Shown: positions 1 through 8,040, counted from the first letter of the stretch. The stretch: DNA of 64,000 nucleotides from Plantactinospora mayteni (GCF_016862935.1 NZ_BONX01000053.1:62001-126000); one strand, 5' to 3'. Notes: generated by a model from the letters alone, not told the origin. Program-made: numbers and translations.

Positions 1-570
1 GGCAGACTGTTGGGGTCCGTAGTAAAGCCCCTGACACCTACTGCACCAGCGCCAGTTGGGTTGTTCCAGGGTGCCAATTGTCGTGTCGTGGAACAGGTGG
101 TAGTTGTAGCTGGCGGTGAAGTTGTGACCTGAGCCGGCGGGGCACCGGCCCGACGTACCGTTGCCGGCAAAGGCCAGGCCCTGGCACTTGCGGCACCAAC
201 GCCAGTTCGATTGTATGTCTGGTGCGGAGACCGAAGGCTCCCCGAAGAGGAGTTGGTAGTTGCTGCTGGACGAGCCGTTGTGTCCGCCCCCGGATGGGCA
301 AACTCCGTTCGTGCCGTTGAGTATGTAGAACAGCCCGCGGCACTTGCCGCACCACTGCCATCCAGCCTGAACTGCGTAATCCGCCGTGCTTGCCAGGCTC
401 GCGAGCCTGGCGGATGCGGTCGCTGGCCGGCTCGCCGACTCGGTCGATGCGGATGCCGAAGATGCGATGGTGAGGTTGGCGGCGGCCACTCCGATCCCGG
501 CCAACAGGCTGTTCCTCAACAGTACTCGCCGGCTGGTGTTGCCGGTTGTCGGCGGTACGCTGTCTGCCAT
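1..570 (-). CDS. Tat-exported WCxxC-repeat protein, 3' end beyond window
   Basis: The frame is open from ATG at 570 to the window edge (190 codons seen). The N-terminus has a twin-arginine-type signal, TSRRVLLRNSL at residues 12-22, followed by an Ala/Ser-rich stretch, so export is likely. From about residue 70 the protein is built of repeats of roughly 50 residues, each starting W-x-WC-x-[KR]C-x-GL and continuing to GxCPxGxGHN. Two full repeats and the start of a third are visible. The CxxC, third Cys and His of each unit look like a metal or disulfide site. I do not recognise a function; secreted repeat proteins of this look occur in actinomycetes. The gene reads away from the sigma factor upstream of it on the same strand. 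Confidence 0.75.
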   Translation of the reverse strand, partial: MADSVPPTTGNTSRRVLLRNSLLAGIGVAAANLTIASSASASTESASRPATASARLASLASTADYAVQAGWQWCGKCRGLFYILNGTNGVCPSGGGHNGSSSSNYQLLFGEPSVSAPDIQSNWRWCRKCQGLAFAGNGTSGRCPAGSGHNFTASYNYHLFHDTTIGTLEQPNWRWCSRCQGLYYGPQQSA

Positions 571-807
571 GATCACTCTCTTTCGTTTCAGGCAATAGTT
601 GTCGAAGGTGGCTGGTGGAGAGTCCGTGTTCCACGAACCGAGAATGAGGCCGCAGATCGTGCTGGTGCGGCAGAAACCGAATCTCTCCATCGCTATGTCA
701 TCCTTGCCTCCAAGCCTCGGTTTCCTCGCACACGTGGTCCAGGGTGAGTAAAAGAGGTGGGTTCGTCGGGCAGCCGGACCCGCAAGGCGGTTGTGGCGGT
801 GAGCGGT

Positions 808-1728
808 TCAGGCGTCGCGGGGTGGCCGGCTCGCGCGTATCAAGGCGCGCAGGTCGCCGACCCGGTCGAAGTGCCGTAGCTTGTCGGGGTTGACGATGGA
901 GTGGATTGCCTGGACATGGGTGTCGGTGATGTCCAGTCCGATCACGGCGATCAGTCGGTCCTCCGCGTCGAACGCGATTCCGCCGGGCTGGCCGTTGACC
1001 TCGGCGATCTGGACGCGGACGTCAACGCGTGCCGATGCGGACATCCCGGCTGCCAGGGTCCGTGCCACGCGGTCCCGGCCGATGACCGGCCTCGGTGGCG
1101 CCGGCACGTTGCCGCCGCTGTCGGTGTGCAGCGCCACATCCTGGGCCAGCAGCGCCTTCAGTGCGGGCAGGTCGCCTTGCGCGGCGGCGGCGAAGAAGCG
1201 CCGAGCCAGCTCTTCCCGCTGGCCCCGAGACGCGTAGTAGCGCGGTCGCCGCTTGCGAAGATGCTCGCGAGCCCGCGCGACCAGGTGCCGAGCGCTGTCC
1301 ACATCGGTGTCGACGAACTCGGCGACCTCCGCGTACGGATAATCGAACACCTCCCGCAACAGGAACGCGGCCCGCTGCTGCGGCGACAGGGTCTCCAGCA
1401 GCACCAGGAACGCCAGCGACAGCGAGTCGGCGGTCTCGGTGCGCTCGGCCGGGGTCGGATCGGTGACCAGTGGCTCCGGCAGCCACTCGCCGACGTACCG
1501 CTCCCGCCGCACGCGCGCCGAGCGAAGATGATCGATGGCCAGCCGGGTGACCAGCGTGGCGATGTACGCCTGCGGCGAGGCGATGTGCTCGTCCCGCTGG
1601 AGGGTCTGGTGCATCCGCAGGAACGCTTCCTGCACCACGTCCTCGGCTTCGCTGACGCTGCCGAGCATCTGGTAGCCGATGGCGAACGCCCGCGGTCGCA
1701 GCTCGCCGTACAGATCCGAGATGGACAT
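808..1728 (-). CDS. sigJ: ECF41-type RNA polymerase sigma factor (SigJ-like)
   Basis: This is a 306-residue ECF sigma factor with a C-terminal SnoaL-like extension. Region 2 covers about residues 5-75 (AFAIGYQMLGSVSEAEDVVQE) and region 4 about 110-160 (LSPQQRAAFLLREVFDYPY). The linker contains the WLPEP motif of the ECF41 group. The SnoaL-like domain (about 175-290) carries DSGGN where the family usually has DGGGK. In this group the fused domain regulates the sigma activity in place of a separate anti-sigma factor. Start at ATG 1728 follows GGCGGAT. It lies 6 nt after the stop of a truncated oxidoreductase remnant, so it was probably the second gene of a pair. Confidence 0.9.
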   Translation of the reverse strand: MSISDLYGELRPRAFAIGYQMLGSVSEAEDVVQEAFLRMHQTLQRDEHIASPQAYIATLVTRLAIDHLRSARVRRERYVGEWLPEPLVTDPTPAERTETADSLSLAFLVLLETLSPQQRAAFLLREVFDYPYAEVAEFVDTDVDSARHLVARAREHLRKRRPRYYASRGQREELARRFFAAAAQGDLPALKALLAQDVALHTDSGGNVPAPPRPVIGRDRVARTLAAGMSASARVDVRVQIAEVNGQPGGIAFDAEDRLIAVIGLDITDTHVQAIHSIVNPDKLRHFDRVGDLRALIRASRPPRDA

Positions 1729-1734
1729 ATCCGC

Positions 1735-1824
1735 CTAGCTCAACCCCTCGATGACCCCGTACTCGGAGTGGCGAACGAGATGGTTGCCGACCGGGCCGGA
1801 CGCTCCGGCAAGGAAGATCTTCAC
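1735..1824 (-). pseudogene. Remnant of an NAD(P)-binding oxidoreductase/epimerase (29 codons)
   Basis: A GTG at 1824 with a good ribosome site (GGAGA) opens a 29-codon frame starting V/M-KIFLAGASGPVG. This is the first beta strand and glycine-rich loop (GASGxxG) of an NAD(P)-dependent epimerase/reductase. After about 18 residues the similarity stops and the frame ends at TAG 1735-1737. Established knowledge: ECF41 sigma factors are usually encoded beside an oxidoreductase, epimerase or carboxymuconolactone decarboxylase. My inference is an internal deletion that left the 5' end of that partner directly before the sigma gene. A regulatory leader peptide is a less likely alternative. Confidence 0.6.
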
Positions 1825-1858
1825 GACGTCTCCGCTCGTTGTGCTTCCACCAACAACA

Positions 1859-1885
1859 GACGAGGCGCTCCGGTGCCCCATGACC
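1859..1885 (-). promoter_or_regulatory. Possible ECF41-type promoter
   Basis: Reading the minus strand, GGTCATG (1885-1879) and CGTC (1862-1859) are separated by 16 nt. This resembles the ECF41 pattern TGTCACA-N16/17-CGTC and lies 35 nt before the GTG of the oxidoreductase remnant, which would fit autoregulation of the sigma gene. The -35 match is only partial. Confidence 0.3.
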
Positions 1886-2127
1886 GGCCGTGACCCAGCT
1901 CACAGGAGGGCTGCCGTCGGCGTTCGTTTGTACGGTCTGGCTCGGGCCGGTGTCGACGACGCCGTACCGGGCATCGCCGTCCGGTCACGGACCACCGTGC
2001 GGTGGCCCGATGACCGAGCAACCCGTACCCGATCGCGCGGATCTGTGCGACCCCGCCGGCCCATCGGCAGCTGCCGCAGGCAGGGCACTGCCGGGCGGTG
2101 CGGGGTCTGCCGGGTTACCGTTGCGGC

Positions 2128-2490
2128 ATGTCCCGGGAGACGTGGACCGTGATCTTGGTGCTGGGTGGCATCGTGGCCGTCGCCACGCTGGCCGGCGCCG
2201 TCGTGCTCGCGGTGAAAGTGCTGCGCACGCGCAAGCTGCTTGGCGACCTGGGTGCCGGCGGCAAGGTGGCGTTCTACGGTGCGTTGATCTACGCGGTGCT
2301 GCCGGTCGACCTGCTGCCCGATCCGATCTACCTCGACGACATGGGCGTGTTGGCCGGCGCGTTGCTCTATCTGACCCGGCTGGTCCACCAGCGCCGGACG
2401 GCCCGCGCCGGGTCGGTGAGTCGTCCGTCTGGGGCCGACGCGCCGCCGTTGCCGCTCGACCGACCGGATCGGGCGGGTACCCGGCGATGA
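2128..2490 (+). CDS. DUF1232 (YkvA-like) membrane protein
   Basis: This 120-residue protein has an N-terminal membrane segment (residues 6-28, valine/leucine rich) and then the DUF1232 signature around residues 45-75, YGALIYAVLPVDLLPDPIYL, with the typical VDLLPD core. The C-terminal 30 residues are Arg/Pro rich and probably disordered. I chose ATG 2128 because the upstream in-frame codons (MRGLPGYRCG) add nothing conserved. The function of the family is not known. It is divergent from the sigma/oxidoreductase remnant. Confidence 0.8.
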   Translation: MSRETWTVILVLGGIVAVATLAGAVVLAVKVLRTRKLLGDLGAGGKVAFYGALIYAVLPVDLLPDPIYLDDMGVLAGALLYLTRLVHQRRTARAGSVSRPSGADAPPLPLDRPDRAGTRR

Positions 2491-2793
2491 CCGAGCAGGT
2501 GGAGTCCTGGATCACTCGCGCGGGGGGACCGATGCGCGGAGTTGGGTCGGGTACTGGCGGGCGAGCAGGGCTCGGTTGAGTTCGGCGACGTGCGCGTCCG
2601 CATGCCGTCCTTCCCGGTTCCGCCGTCGGCGCCGACGTGGTCCGCCGTGCGGTGAGACCTTCAAGACCTGCGGATGGACCCGTCCCGCTGTTCGCTGATC
2701 ACGAAGACGACTGGGACGACGAGGACTGACAGTCAACCTTGTCAACCTGGACCGCGCGGTGCACCGCTGGCCGGGTGGTGGTGGTCCGCCCTA
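2491..2793. other. Intergenic stretch upstream of the lasso operon
   Basis: I see no gene here. Open frames on both strands lack coding character and ribosome sites. The stretch leads into the repeated motif and hairpin before the ABC transporter gene. Confidence 0.5.
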
Positions 2794-2820
2794 CAAAGCG
2801 CCGATATAGCTGGAGTATCG
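2794..2820 (+). promoter_or_regulatory. Lasso operon motif, copy 1
   Basis: CAAAGCGCCGATATAGC (2794-2810) matches 15 of 17 bases at 4669-4685, just before the precursor gene. Here the motif runs into an inverted repeat, CCGATA-N9-TATCGG (2801-2821). It lies 75-100 nt before the ABC transporter start. A shared operator or promoter element of the cluster is my inference; no regulator gene is encoded within the operon. Confidence 0.45.
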
Positions 2821-2832
2821 GACCGCGCCGGA

Positions 2833-2879
2833 GGGTGTCGGTGGGCCGGCGTCGATCCCGACCGGCACCTCCGACACCC
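2833..2879 (+). promoter_or_regulatory. Leader hairpin abutting the ribosome site of the exporter gene
   Basis: GGGTGTCGG (2833-2841) pairs with CCGACACCC (2871-2879), and an inner GCCGG/CCGGC stem shortens the loop. The structure ends next to the ribosome site GGTGAGGA at 2881-2888. It could limit translation or transcription of the operon; there is no T-run. Confidence 0.4.
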
Positions 2880-2895
2880 CGGTGAGGACGACGGC

Positions 2896-4695
2896 ATGCT
2901 TCCCATCACCAGTGTCACCGGCCGGGCGCCGCTGGCGTCACTGCTGGGCTACGTCCGTCCGCACGCCGGTGGACTGCTCGGCGGGGCGGTCCTGATGTTC
3001 CTCGGCGGGCTGGCCAACCTCGCCCAGCCGATGGTGGTCAAGAGCCTGATCGACGCGCTGACCGGCGGCACCCCGTACCGCGAGCCGATGCTGTTGCTGG
3101 TGTCGCTGCTGATGCTCAGCGTGATCGTCGGGGTCTGGGGCATGTACCTCGTGGAGTTGACCGCCGAGAGCGTCGTGTTGACCGCGCGCCGGCGGCTTGT
3201 CGCCCGGCTGCTGCGCCTGCGTGTCGCGGTCGTGGACGGCGCCGAGCCCGGGGACCTGCTGTCGCGGGCGACGGGAGACACCACGCAACTGCGCGCGGCG
3301 GCCACCAGCAACGTCGTCGACCTGGTGGCGGGGATCCTCCAGATCGCGGGCGCGGTGGTCCTGATGGCGCGGCTCGACGCGGTCCTGCTCGCGGTGGTAC
3401 TGATCGTGCTGCTGTTGCTCGCCGCCGTGACGCTGGCCCTGGTGCCGCGGATCCGCACCGCCGGGGAACAGGCGCAGGAGGCGGTCGGTGGAATGGGAGC
3501 GGTCCTGGAGCGTGCGCTGGGCGCCTTCCGGACGGTCAAGGCCAACGGCGCCGAGGAGCGGCAGGCCGCCGCGGTGCACGCCGCGGCCCGGCAGGCGTGG
3601 CGACGAGGACGGCAGGCGGCGCGGTGGGTCTCGCTGGCCGGCATCGCCACCGGCCTCGCGGTCCAGGTCGCGTTCATCGTGGTACTGGGGGTGGGTGGGG
3701 CGCGGGTCGCCGCTGGCGGTCTCGCCGTGTCGTCGCTGGTGGCCTTTCTGCTGTACCTCTTCTACCTCGGCGGCCCGGTAACCCAACTGGTGGGCGGCTT
3801 TACCGGGCTACAGGCGGGCCTGGCCGCGGTCCGGCGGATCGACGGGATCGCCGAACTCGCCGCCGAGGACCTGGACCGGTCCGTGGACGCCCCGGCGGAC
3901 AGGGCGGCGCCGGTGACGGTGACGTTCCGGGACGTGTCGCTGCGCCATCGGCCCGGCGGGCCGGCGATCCTGGAGCACGTCGACCTGCGGCTGCCGGCGA
4001 CCGGCCTCACCGCCATCGTGGGGCCCTCCGGTGCCGGGAAGACGACCCTGCTGGCACTGATCGAGCGCTTCTACGATCCCACCACCGGGCAGGTCGAGAT
4101 CGACGGCCGCGACGTACGGGAATGGCCCCTCGCCAACCTGCGCGCCCGGATCGGCTACGTCGAGCAGGACGCTCCGGTCCTCTCCGGAACGCTGCGGGAC
4201 AACGTGACGATGGGCTCGGCACACGCGGCGGAGCCGTGGCTGGCGGAGGTCCTCGAACGGACCCGCCTCGTCCCGCTGCTACGGCGGCTGCCGGACGGCC
4301 TCGACACCCTGGTCGGCCATCGCGGTGCGACGCTGTCCGGCGGGGAACGGCAACGCATCGCGATCGCCCGTGCCCTGCTACGCCGACCGGGGCTGCTGTT
4401 ACTCGACGAGCCGACCTCGCAGCTCGACGCCATGAACGAACGTGCGCTCGGTGAGATCGTCGCCGCCGTCTCGCGGACCACCACGGTGCTGATGGTGGCG
4501 CACCGGCTGTCCACGGTGACCCGGGCCGACCGCATCGTCGTGTTGGACGCGGGCCGGGTTCGCGCGGTGGGCACGCACGCCGACCTCGTGGACGGCTGCG
4601 AGCTCTACCGCGGGCTGGCCGCAACCCAGTTGCTCACGGGAGCCGGTACGCAGGTGCAGGTGCCGAGGCAAAGCTCCGATATCGCGGCGATATAG
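2896..4695 (+). CDS. lasD: Lasso peptide ABC exporter (permease-ATPase)
   Basis: This 599-residue half-transporter has the permease first (about residues 15-330, six membrane segments) and the ATPase second: Walker A GPSGAGKTT, signature LSGGERQR, Walker B LLLLDEPTSQLD and switch His in MVAHRLS. In lasso peptide clusters such proteins export the mature peptide and give immunity. ATG 2896 follows GGTGAGGA at 8 nt; the longer frame upstream has no ribosome site. It is the first gene of the operon and is followed 72 nt later by the precursor gene, whose control motif overlaps its 3' end. Confidence 0.9.
   Translation: MLPITSVTGRAPLASLLGYVRPHAGGLLGGAVLMFLGGLANLAQPMVVKSLIDALTGGTPYREPMLLLVSLLMLSVIVGVWGMYLVELTAESVVLTARRRLVARLLRLRVAVVDGAEPGDLLSRATGDTTQLRAAATSNVVDLVAGILQIAGAVVLMARLDAVLLAVVLIVLLLLAAVTLALVPRIRTAGEQAQEAVGGMGAVLERALGAFRTVKANGAEERQAAAVHAAARQAWRRGRQAARWVSLAGIATGLAVQVAFIVVLGVGGARVAAGGLAVSSLVAFLLYLFYLGGPVTQLVGGFTGLQAGLAAVRRIDGIAELAAEDLDRSVDAPADRAAPVTVTFRDVSLRHRPGGPAILEHVDLRLPATGLTAIVGPSGAGKTTLLALIERFYDPTTGQVEIDGRDVREWPLANLRARIGYVEQDAPVLSGTLRDNVTMGSAHAAEPWLAEVLERTRLVPLLRRLPDGLDTLVGHRGATLSGGERQRIAIARALLRRPGLLLLDEPTSQLDAMNERALGEIVAAVSRTTTVLMVAHRLSTVTRADRIVVLDAGRVRAVGTHADLVDGCELYRGLAATQLLTGAGTQVQVPRQSSDIAAI
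4669..4685 (+). promoter_or_regulatory. Lasso operon motif, copy 2 (before precursor gene)
   Basis: CAAAGCTCCGATATCGC differs from the copy at 2794-2810 at two positions. It sits inside the last codons of the exporter gene and is followed by a further CGATATAG. It lies about 85 nt before the precursor start, where a separate promoter for the precursor would be expected. Confidence 0.45.
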
Positions 4696-4767
4696 ATCCA
4701 CCTCGGATAGTGCTCGCACGACGGGCTCGGGACGCCGGAGCCCGACCCACACCGAGGAGGTACATCG

Positions 4768-4902
4768 ATGGTGAAGAAGAAGACCTACGAGCGGCCCACC
4801 CTGCGGAAGGAGGGCACTTTCGCCCGCAAGACGGCCGGCAGCCTGTTCACCAACTGCCGGGAGTCGTTCGTGACCCAGAAGCCGCGCTCGATCTGTAGCT
4901 GA
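4768..4902 (+). CDS. lasA: Lasso peptide precursor, class III-like core
   Basis: This 44-codon gene has a strong ribosome site (CGAGGAGGTACATCG before ATG 4768). The 23-residue leader has the actinobacterial lasso pattern YxxPxLxxxGxFxxxT exactly: Y7, P10, L12, G16, F18, T22. T22 is the penultimate leader residue needed for cleavage before Gly24. The predicted core starts at Gly24: ring GSLFTNCRE, then tail SFVTQKPRSICS. Glu9 is the only acidic residue of the core, so the macrolactam is Gly1-Glu9. Cys7 lies in the ring and Cys20 near the end of the tail. This is the layout of class III lasso peptides such as BI-32169 (one ring-to-tail disulfide). K15 and R17 make loop and tail basic. It is flanked by every biosynthesis gene expected. 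Confidence 0.92.
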   Translation: MVKKKTYERPTLRKEGTFARKTAGSLFTNCRESFVTQKPRSICS

Positions 4903-4942
4903 CGGCACGAGCCCACCGTACCGACGCAGAGGGGTAGGGCCC

Positions 4943-6784
4943 ATGGTGGCCGTTCCGGACCTGGCATCCGGGCTTTCGTGGTTCGTGGCCGTCCCGGACA
5001 CCGACGCCGGTCGCGCGCTCGCCGAGCCGCTCCGGCAGCGGGTCACTGGGCTGCGGATCCTCACCCATGCCTCCGGGCGCCCGTGGATGCTCGGCCGGTG
5101 GGCGGACGACGAGGTGGCGGTGGCCGAGCTGGGCGACCGCCGCCTCGTCGCGCTGGGCGAACACCGCCTCGCAGCGGGCGACCTCGAACGACGCGGTGCG
5201 GGCGCCCGTGACGCCGAGCAGATGTGTGCCGCCCTCCAGGGCCTCCCCGGAAGCTTCCACGCGCTCGCCGCGACCCCGGCGGGGACGGCGGTGCACGGCA
5301 GCCTGTCGGGATACCGGCGGGTCTATTACGTCTCCGTGGGGGAGCAGACCGCCGCCGGCGACCGGGCCGACGTACTGGCCGGGTTCAACGGAGCCCAGGT
5401 CGACGAGGAAGCGCTCGCCCTGCGGATGCTCGCCCCGTACGCCCCCTGGCCGATCTTCTGGCAGCCGGTCTGGCGCGGAGTGCACGCCGTACCTCCGGAC
5501 GAGCGACTGCTGCTGGATCGCGGCGCGGCCCCGCGCACCGTGACCCGATGGCGTGCTCCCGAACCCGTGCTCGACCTGGCCACCGCCGCCGACCGCCTGC
5601 GTCGGGCGCTCTCCGAGGCCGTGGCCGTACGCGCGGGCGCCCACGACGTGATAGCGAGCGACCTGAGCGGGATGGATTCGACGTCGTTGTGCGCGCTGGC
5701 CGTGCACGGCGGGAGCCGGGTGGTAGGACTGACCTGCGTCAGCCCGGACCCGCTCGACGACGACCTGCCGTGGGCCCGCCGGGCCGCCGCCGAACTCGGC
5801 TCGGTGATCCACGAAGTGGTGGACGGCGAGGCGAACCCCCTGCCGTACGAGGGCGTCCTCGGGGCGGAGGACCGCTTCGACGAGCCGACCGCGGCAGTGC
5901 TGTACCGGGCGAGTTTCCTCGCGGTCTCCCGGCGGGCCGCGGCGCACGGTGCTCGTACCCGTCTCACCGGGTTCGGTGGTGACGAACTGCTCACCGCCGA
6001 CCCCATGATGCAACTGACCTTGCTGACAACGCATCCCTGGCAGGCCGTTCGTCACCTTCGGCTGCTGCGCGCGGCATACCGGTGGCGACGCCGGGACACG
6101 CTGCGCGCGGTCGTGGACAGACGCTCGTACGGCCGCTGGATGGCGTCGCTCGGCAAAGACCTCGGCAGAGACCTTGACGGCGCCGGAGCCGCGCACGCGC
6201 GTCCGCTCCTCGGCTGGGGAGCACCAGTCGCGACAGCGCCGTGGCTCACCGCGGATGCCAGGGCAGGGCTGGCCAGGGCACTGCGCGAACGGGCGGTCGG
6301 GGCGGTGCCGCTCTCCGGCGACCGCGGGCTGCACGGCCGGCTCGCGGGGGTGTACGCAGGTGCGGCAAATGCCCGGCACCTCGCCCAGTCGACACGCCGG
6401 GTCGGGGTGACCGCGGCTCTGCCGTACCTCGACGACCAGGTTCTCGAGGCATGCCTGTCGGCGCACCCCGCCCACGTCACCTCACCCCGGGACTACAAGC
6501 CCCTGATCCGCGCCGCCATGCGGGGGGTGGTGCCCCCGGCTCTGCTCGCGCGCGACACCAAGGCCGACACCTCGATCGCCGCCGACCGTGGCGCCCACCG
6601 GCACCGCGACGACCTGCTCGCACTCGCCGACGATTCGCGGCTGGCCGGACACGGCCTCCTAGACGCCGCCGCGCTGCGCGCGGCCGTACGCAATCCGGAC
6701 GACCGCACCTGGTACGACCTCGACCAGACGCTGGCCTGCGAGACCTGGCTGCGCACCGTGGAACCCGCACCCGCTATCCGATGA
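4943..6784 (+). CDS. lasC: Lasso cyclase, asparagine-synthetase-like
   Basis: This 613-residue protein has the two-part layout of lasso cyclases. The N-terminal domain (about 1-190) is like class II glutamine amidotransferases but lacks the N-terminal nucleophile Cys. The asparagine synthetase domain shows the ATP-pyrophosphatase loop SDLSGMDST at about 234-242 and GFGGDELL at about 343-350. It should adenylate the Glu9 side chain of the core and close the bond with Gly1. ATG 4943 follows GAGGGGTAGGG. The gene starts 40 nt after the precursor and 10 nt before the RRE gene. Confidence 0.92.
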   Translation: MVAVPDLASGLSWFVAVPDTDAGRALAEPLRQRVTGLRILTHASGRPWMLGRWADDEVAVAELGDRRLVALGEHRLAAGDLERRGAGARDAEQMCAALQGLPGSFHALAATPAGTAVHGSLSGYRRVYYVSVGEQTAAGDRADVLAGFNGAQVDEEALALRMLAPYAPWPIFWQPVWRGVHAVPPDERLLLDRGAAPRTVTRWRAPEPVLDLATAADRLRRALSEAVAVRAGAHDVIASDLSGMDSTSLCALAVHGGSRVVGLTCVSPDPLDDDLPWARRAAAELGSVIHEVVDGEANPLPYEGVLGAEDRFDEPTAAVLYRASFLAVSRRAAAHGARTRLTGFGGDELLTADPMMQLTLLTTHPWQAVRHLRLLRAAYRWRRRDTLRAVVDRRSYGRWMASLGKDLGRDLDGAGAAHARPLLGWGAPVATAPWLTADARAGLARALRERAVGAVPLSGDRGLHGRLAGVYAGAANARHLAQSTRRVGVTAALPYLDDQVLEACLSAHPAHVTSPRDYKPLIRAAMRGVVPPALLARDTKADTSIAADRGAHRHRDDLLALADDSRLAGHGLLDAAALRAAVRNPDDRTWYDLDQTLACETWLRTVEPAPAIR

Positions 6785-6794
6785 GGGAAAGACC

Positions 6795-7055
6795 ATGACC
6801 TGGAAGCTCCCCGACCGGGTGTCCTGGACACCGACCGAATACGGCGGCGTACTCCTGGACTCGACATCCGGCCAGTACTGGACGCTCAACCCGACCGCGG
6901 CGACGGTGCTCGCCTCGCTGCTGGCCGACGGGAACCCCGAGTACGCGGCGGCACGACTCGCGGAGGAGTTCGACGGCGACCCGGCGGTGATGGCCGCGGA
7001 CGTGCCCGGGCTGATCGCCGACCTGGAGGCGGCCGGACTGGTGGTCGCGGGGTGA
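6795..7055 (+). CDS. lasB1: Lasso RRE protein (PqqD family, B1)
   Basis: This 86-residue stand-alone PqqD-like RiPP recognition element has the family pattern, with GGVLLDSTSGQYWTLNPTA followed by a helical C-terminal half. In lasso pathways it binds the leader, contacting the Tyr/Pro region, and presents the precursor to the protease. Its TGA overlaps the GTG of the protease gene by 4 nt, so the two are translationally coupled. Confidence 0.92.
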   Translation: MTWKLPDRVSWTPTEYGGVLLDSTSGQYWTLNPTAATVLASLLADGNPEYAAARLAEEFDGDPAVMAADVPGLIADLEAAGLVVAG

Positions 7056-7492
7056 CCTCGGAGCAGGTACTCAGGCACGACCCCGGGCGCTTGGGTCTGC
7101 GGCGGCGGCTGGTCGTGCGCGCGGTCGTCGCCGTGGCCAGGCTGCTGGCCGTGCAGCGGCCCGATCGCATTCATCGGGTACTGCGGCGCCTGAGCCGTGG
7201 CGCGCGTCCGGCGAGCCGGGCGGAGGCGGCCACCGCACGCCGGGACACCGTCATGACCAGCGCTTTCTGTAGCGGTCCACTCGGCTGCCTGCCGCGTTCG
7301 ATTGCCACCGTACTGCTGTGCCGGCTCGACGGCCGTTGGCCCGTGTGGCACGCCGGCGTACGGCGGTATGCGCCGTTTGGTGCGCACGCCTGGGTCGCGG
7401 TGGACGGTGTCGCGGTGGACGAGCCGTACCCCGACGACTTTCACATCCCGCTGCTGACCGTCGCCGCCGAGAACCGACGGGAACTCGGATGA
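7052..7492 (+). CDS. lasB2: Lasso leader peptidase (transglutaminase-like, B2)
   Basis: This 146-residue protein has the Cys-His-Asp triad of the B2 family: Cys79 in GCLPRS (the usual CLxRS), His112 in GAHAWV and Asp118 in AVDG. It should cleave the precursor after Ala23. The start is GTG 7052 inside the end of the RRE gene. Its stop overlaps the ATG of the next gene (ATGA), so the redox genes downstream belong to the same operon. Confidence 0.92.
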   Translation: MTSEQVLRHDPGRLGLRRRLVVRAVVAVARLLAVQRPDRIHRVLRRLSRGARPASRAEAATARRDTVMTSAFCSGPLGCLPRSIATVLLCRLDGRWPVWHAGVRRYAPFGAHAWVAVDGVAVDEPYPDDFHIPLLTVAAENRRELG

Positions 7493-8031
7493 GCGCCGCG
7501 CTCCCGTACCTCGCCCTCGTCTGCCGCGGCGCCGTTGTCGTGGTGTTCGCGCTCTCCGCGGTCAGCAAGCTTCGCAGCCGGGCGGCCTACGCCCGGTTTC
7601 GCCGTTCCACCCGCCTGTTGACGGGCCTGCCGGAGGCACCGGCCTCGGCGCTCGCCCGGCTCGTCATCGCCGGCGAGGTGACCGTGGCGGTGACCGCGTC
7701 CGCCGGCCCGCTATCCTCCGCTGGACTCGGGGTGGCCGGCGTGCTGCTGTGCGGCTTCACCTGGGCGCTGGCGCGGTCCCCGGAGTCCGGGCAGGCGCTG
7801 GAGTGCGGCTGCTTCGGCTCGTCGGTCTCCGCCACCCGCCGCACCGCCATCGCCCGCAACGTCCTGCTGCTGGGCCTGGTGATCGGTGGACTCGTCAGCA
7901 CCCACGCCGCGACCGGGGCCGGATCGATGCGCTGGGACACCATGCTGGTCTGCGCGGTGGGCGCCGTCGCGCTGGCCGCTTTCATCACCCGCCTGCACGA
8001 GATCACGTCTCTGTTCACCGCTCGACTGTGA
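7489..8031 (+). CDS. MauE/DoxX-like membrane redox protein
   Basis: This 180-residue protein has four predicted membrane segments and a CGCFG motif (Cys106, Cys108) on a loop, as in MauE-type and VKOR-like DoxX relatives that pass electrons for disulfide formation. It overlaps the protease gene by 4 nt and is followed 9 nt later by a thioredoxin-like gene. In this cluster the likely job is to oxidise the thioredoxin-like partner, which would form the Cys7-Cys20 bond of the lasso peptide. Redox genes of this sort are known beside other disulfide-bonded lasso peptides (siamycin/MS-271 type); the role here is inferred. Confidence 0.8.
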   Translation: MSAALPYLALVCRGAVVVVFALSAVSKLRSRAAYARFRRSTRLLTGLPEAPASALARLVIAGEVTVAVTASAGPLSSAGLGVAGVLLCGFTWALARSPESGQALECGCFGSSVSATRRTAIARNVLLLGLVIGGLVSTHAATGAGSMRWDTMLVCAVGAVALAAFITRLHEITSLFTARL

Positions 8032-8040
8032 GGCCGCGTC

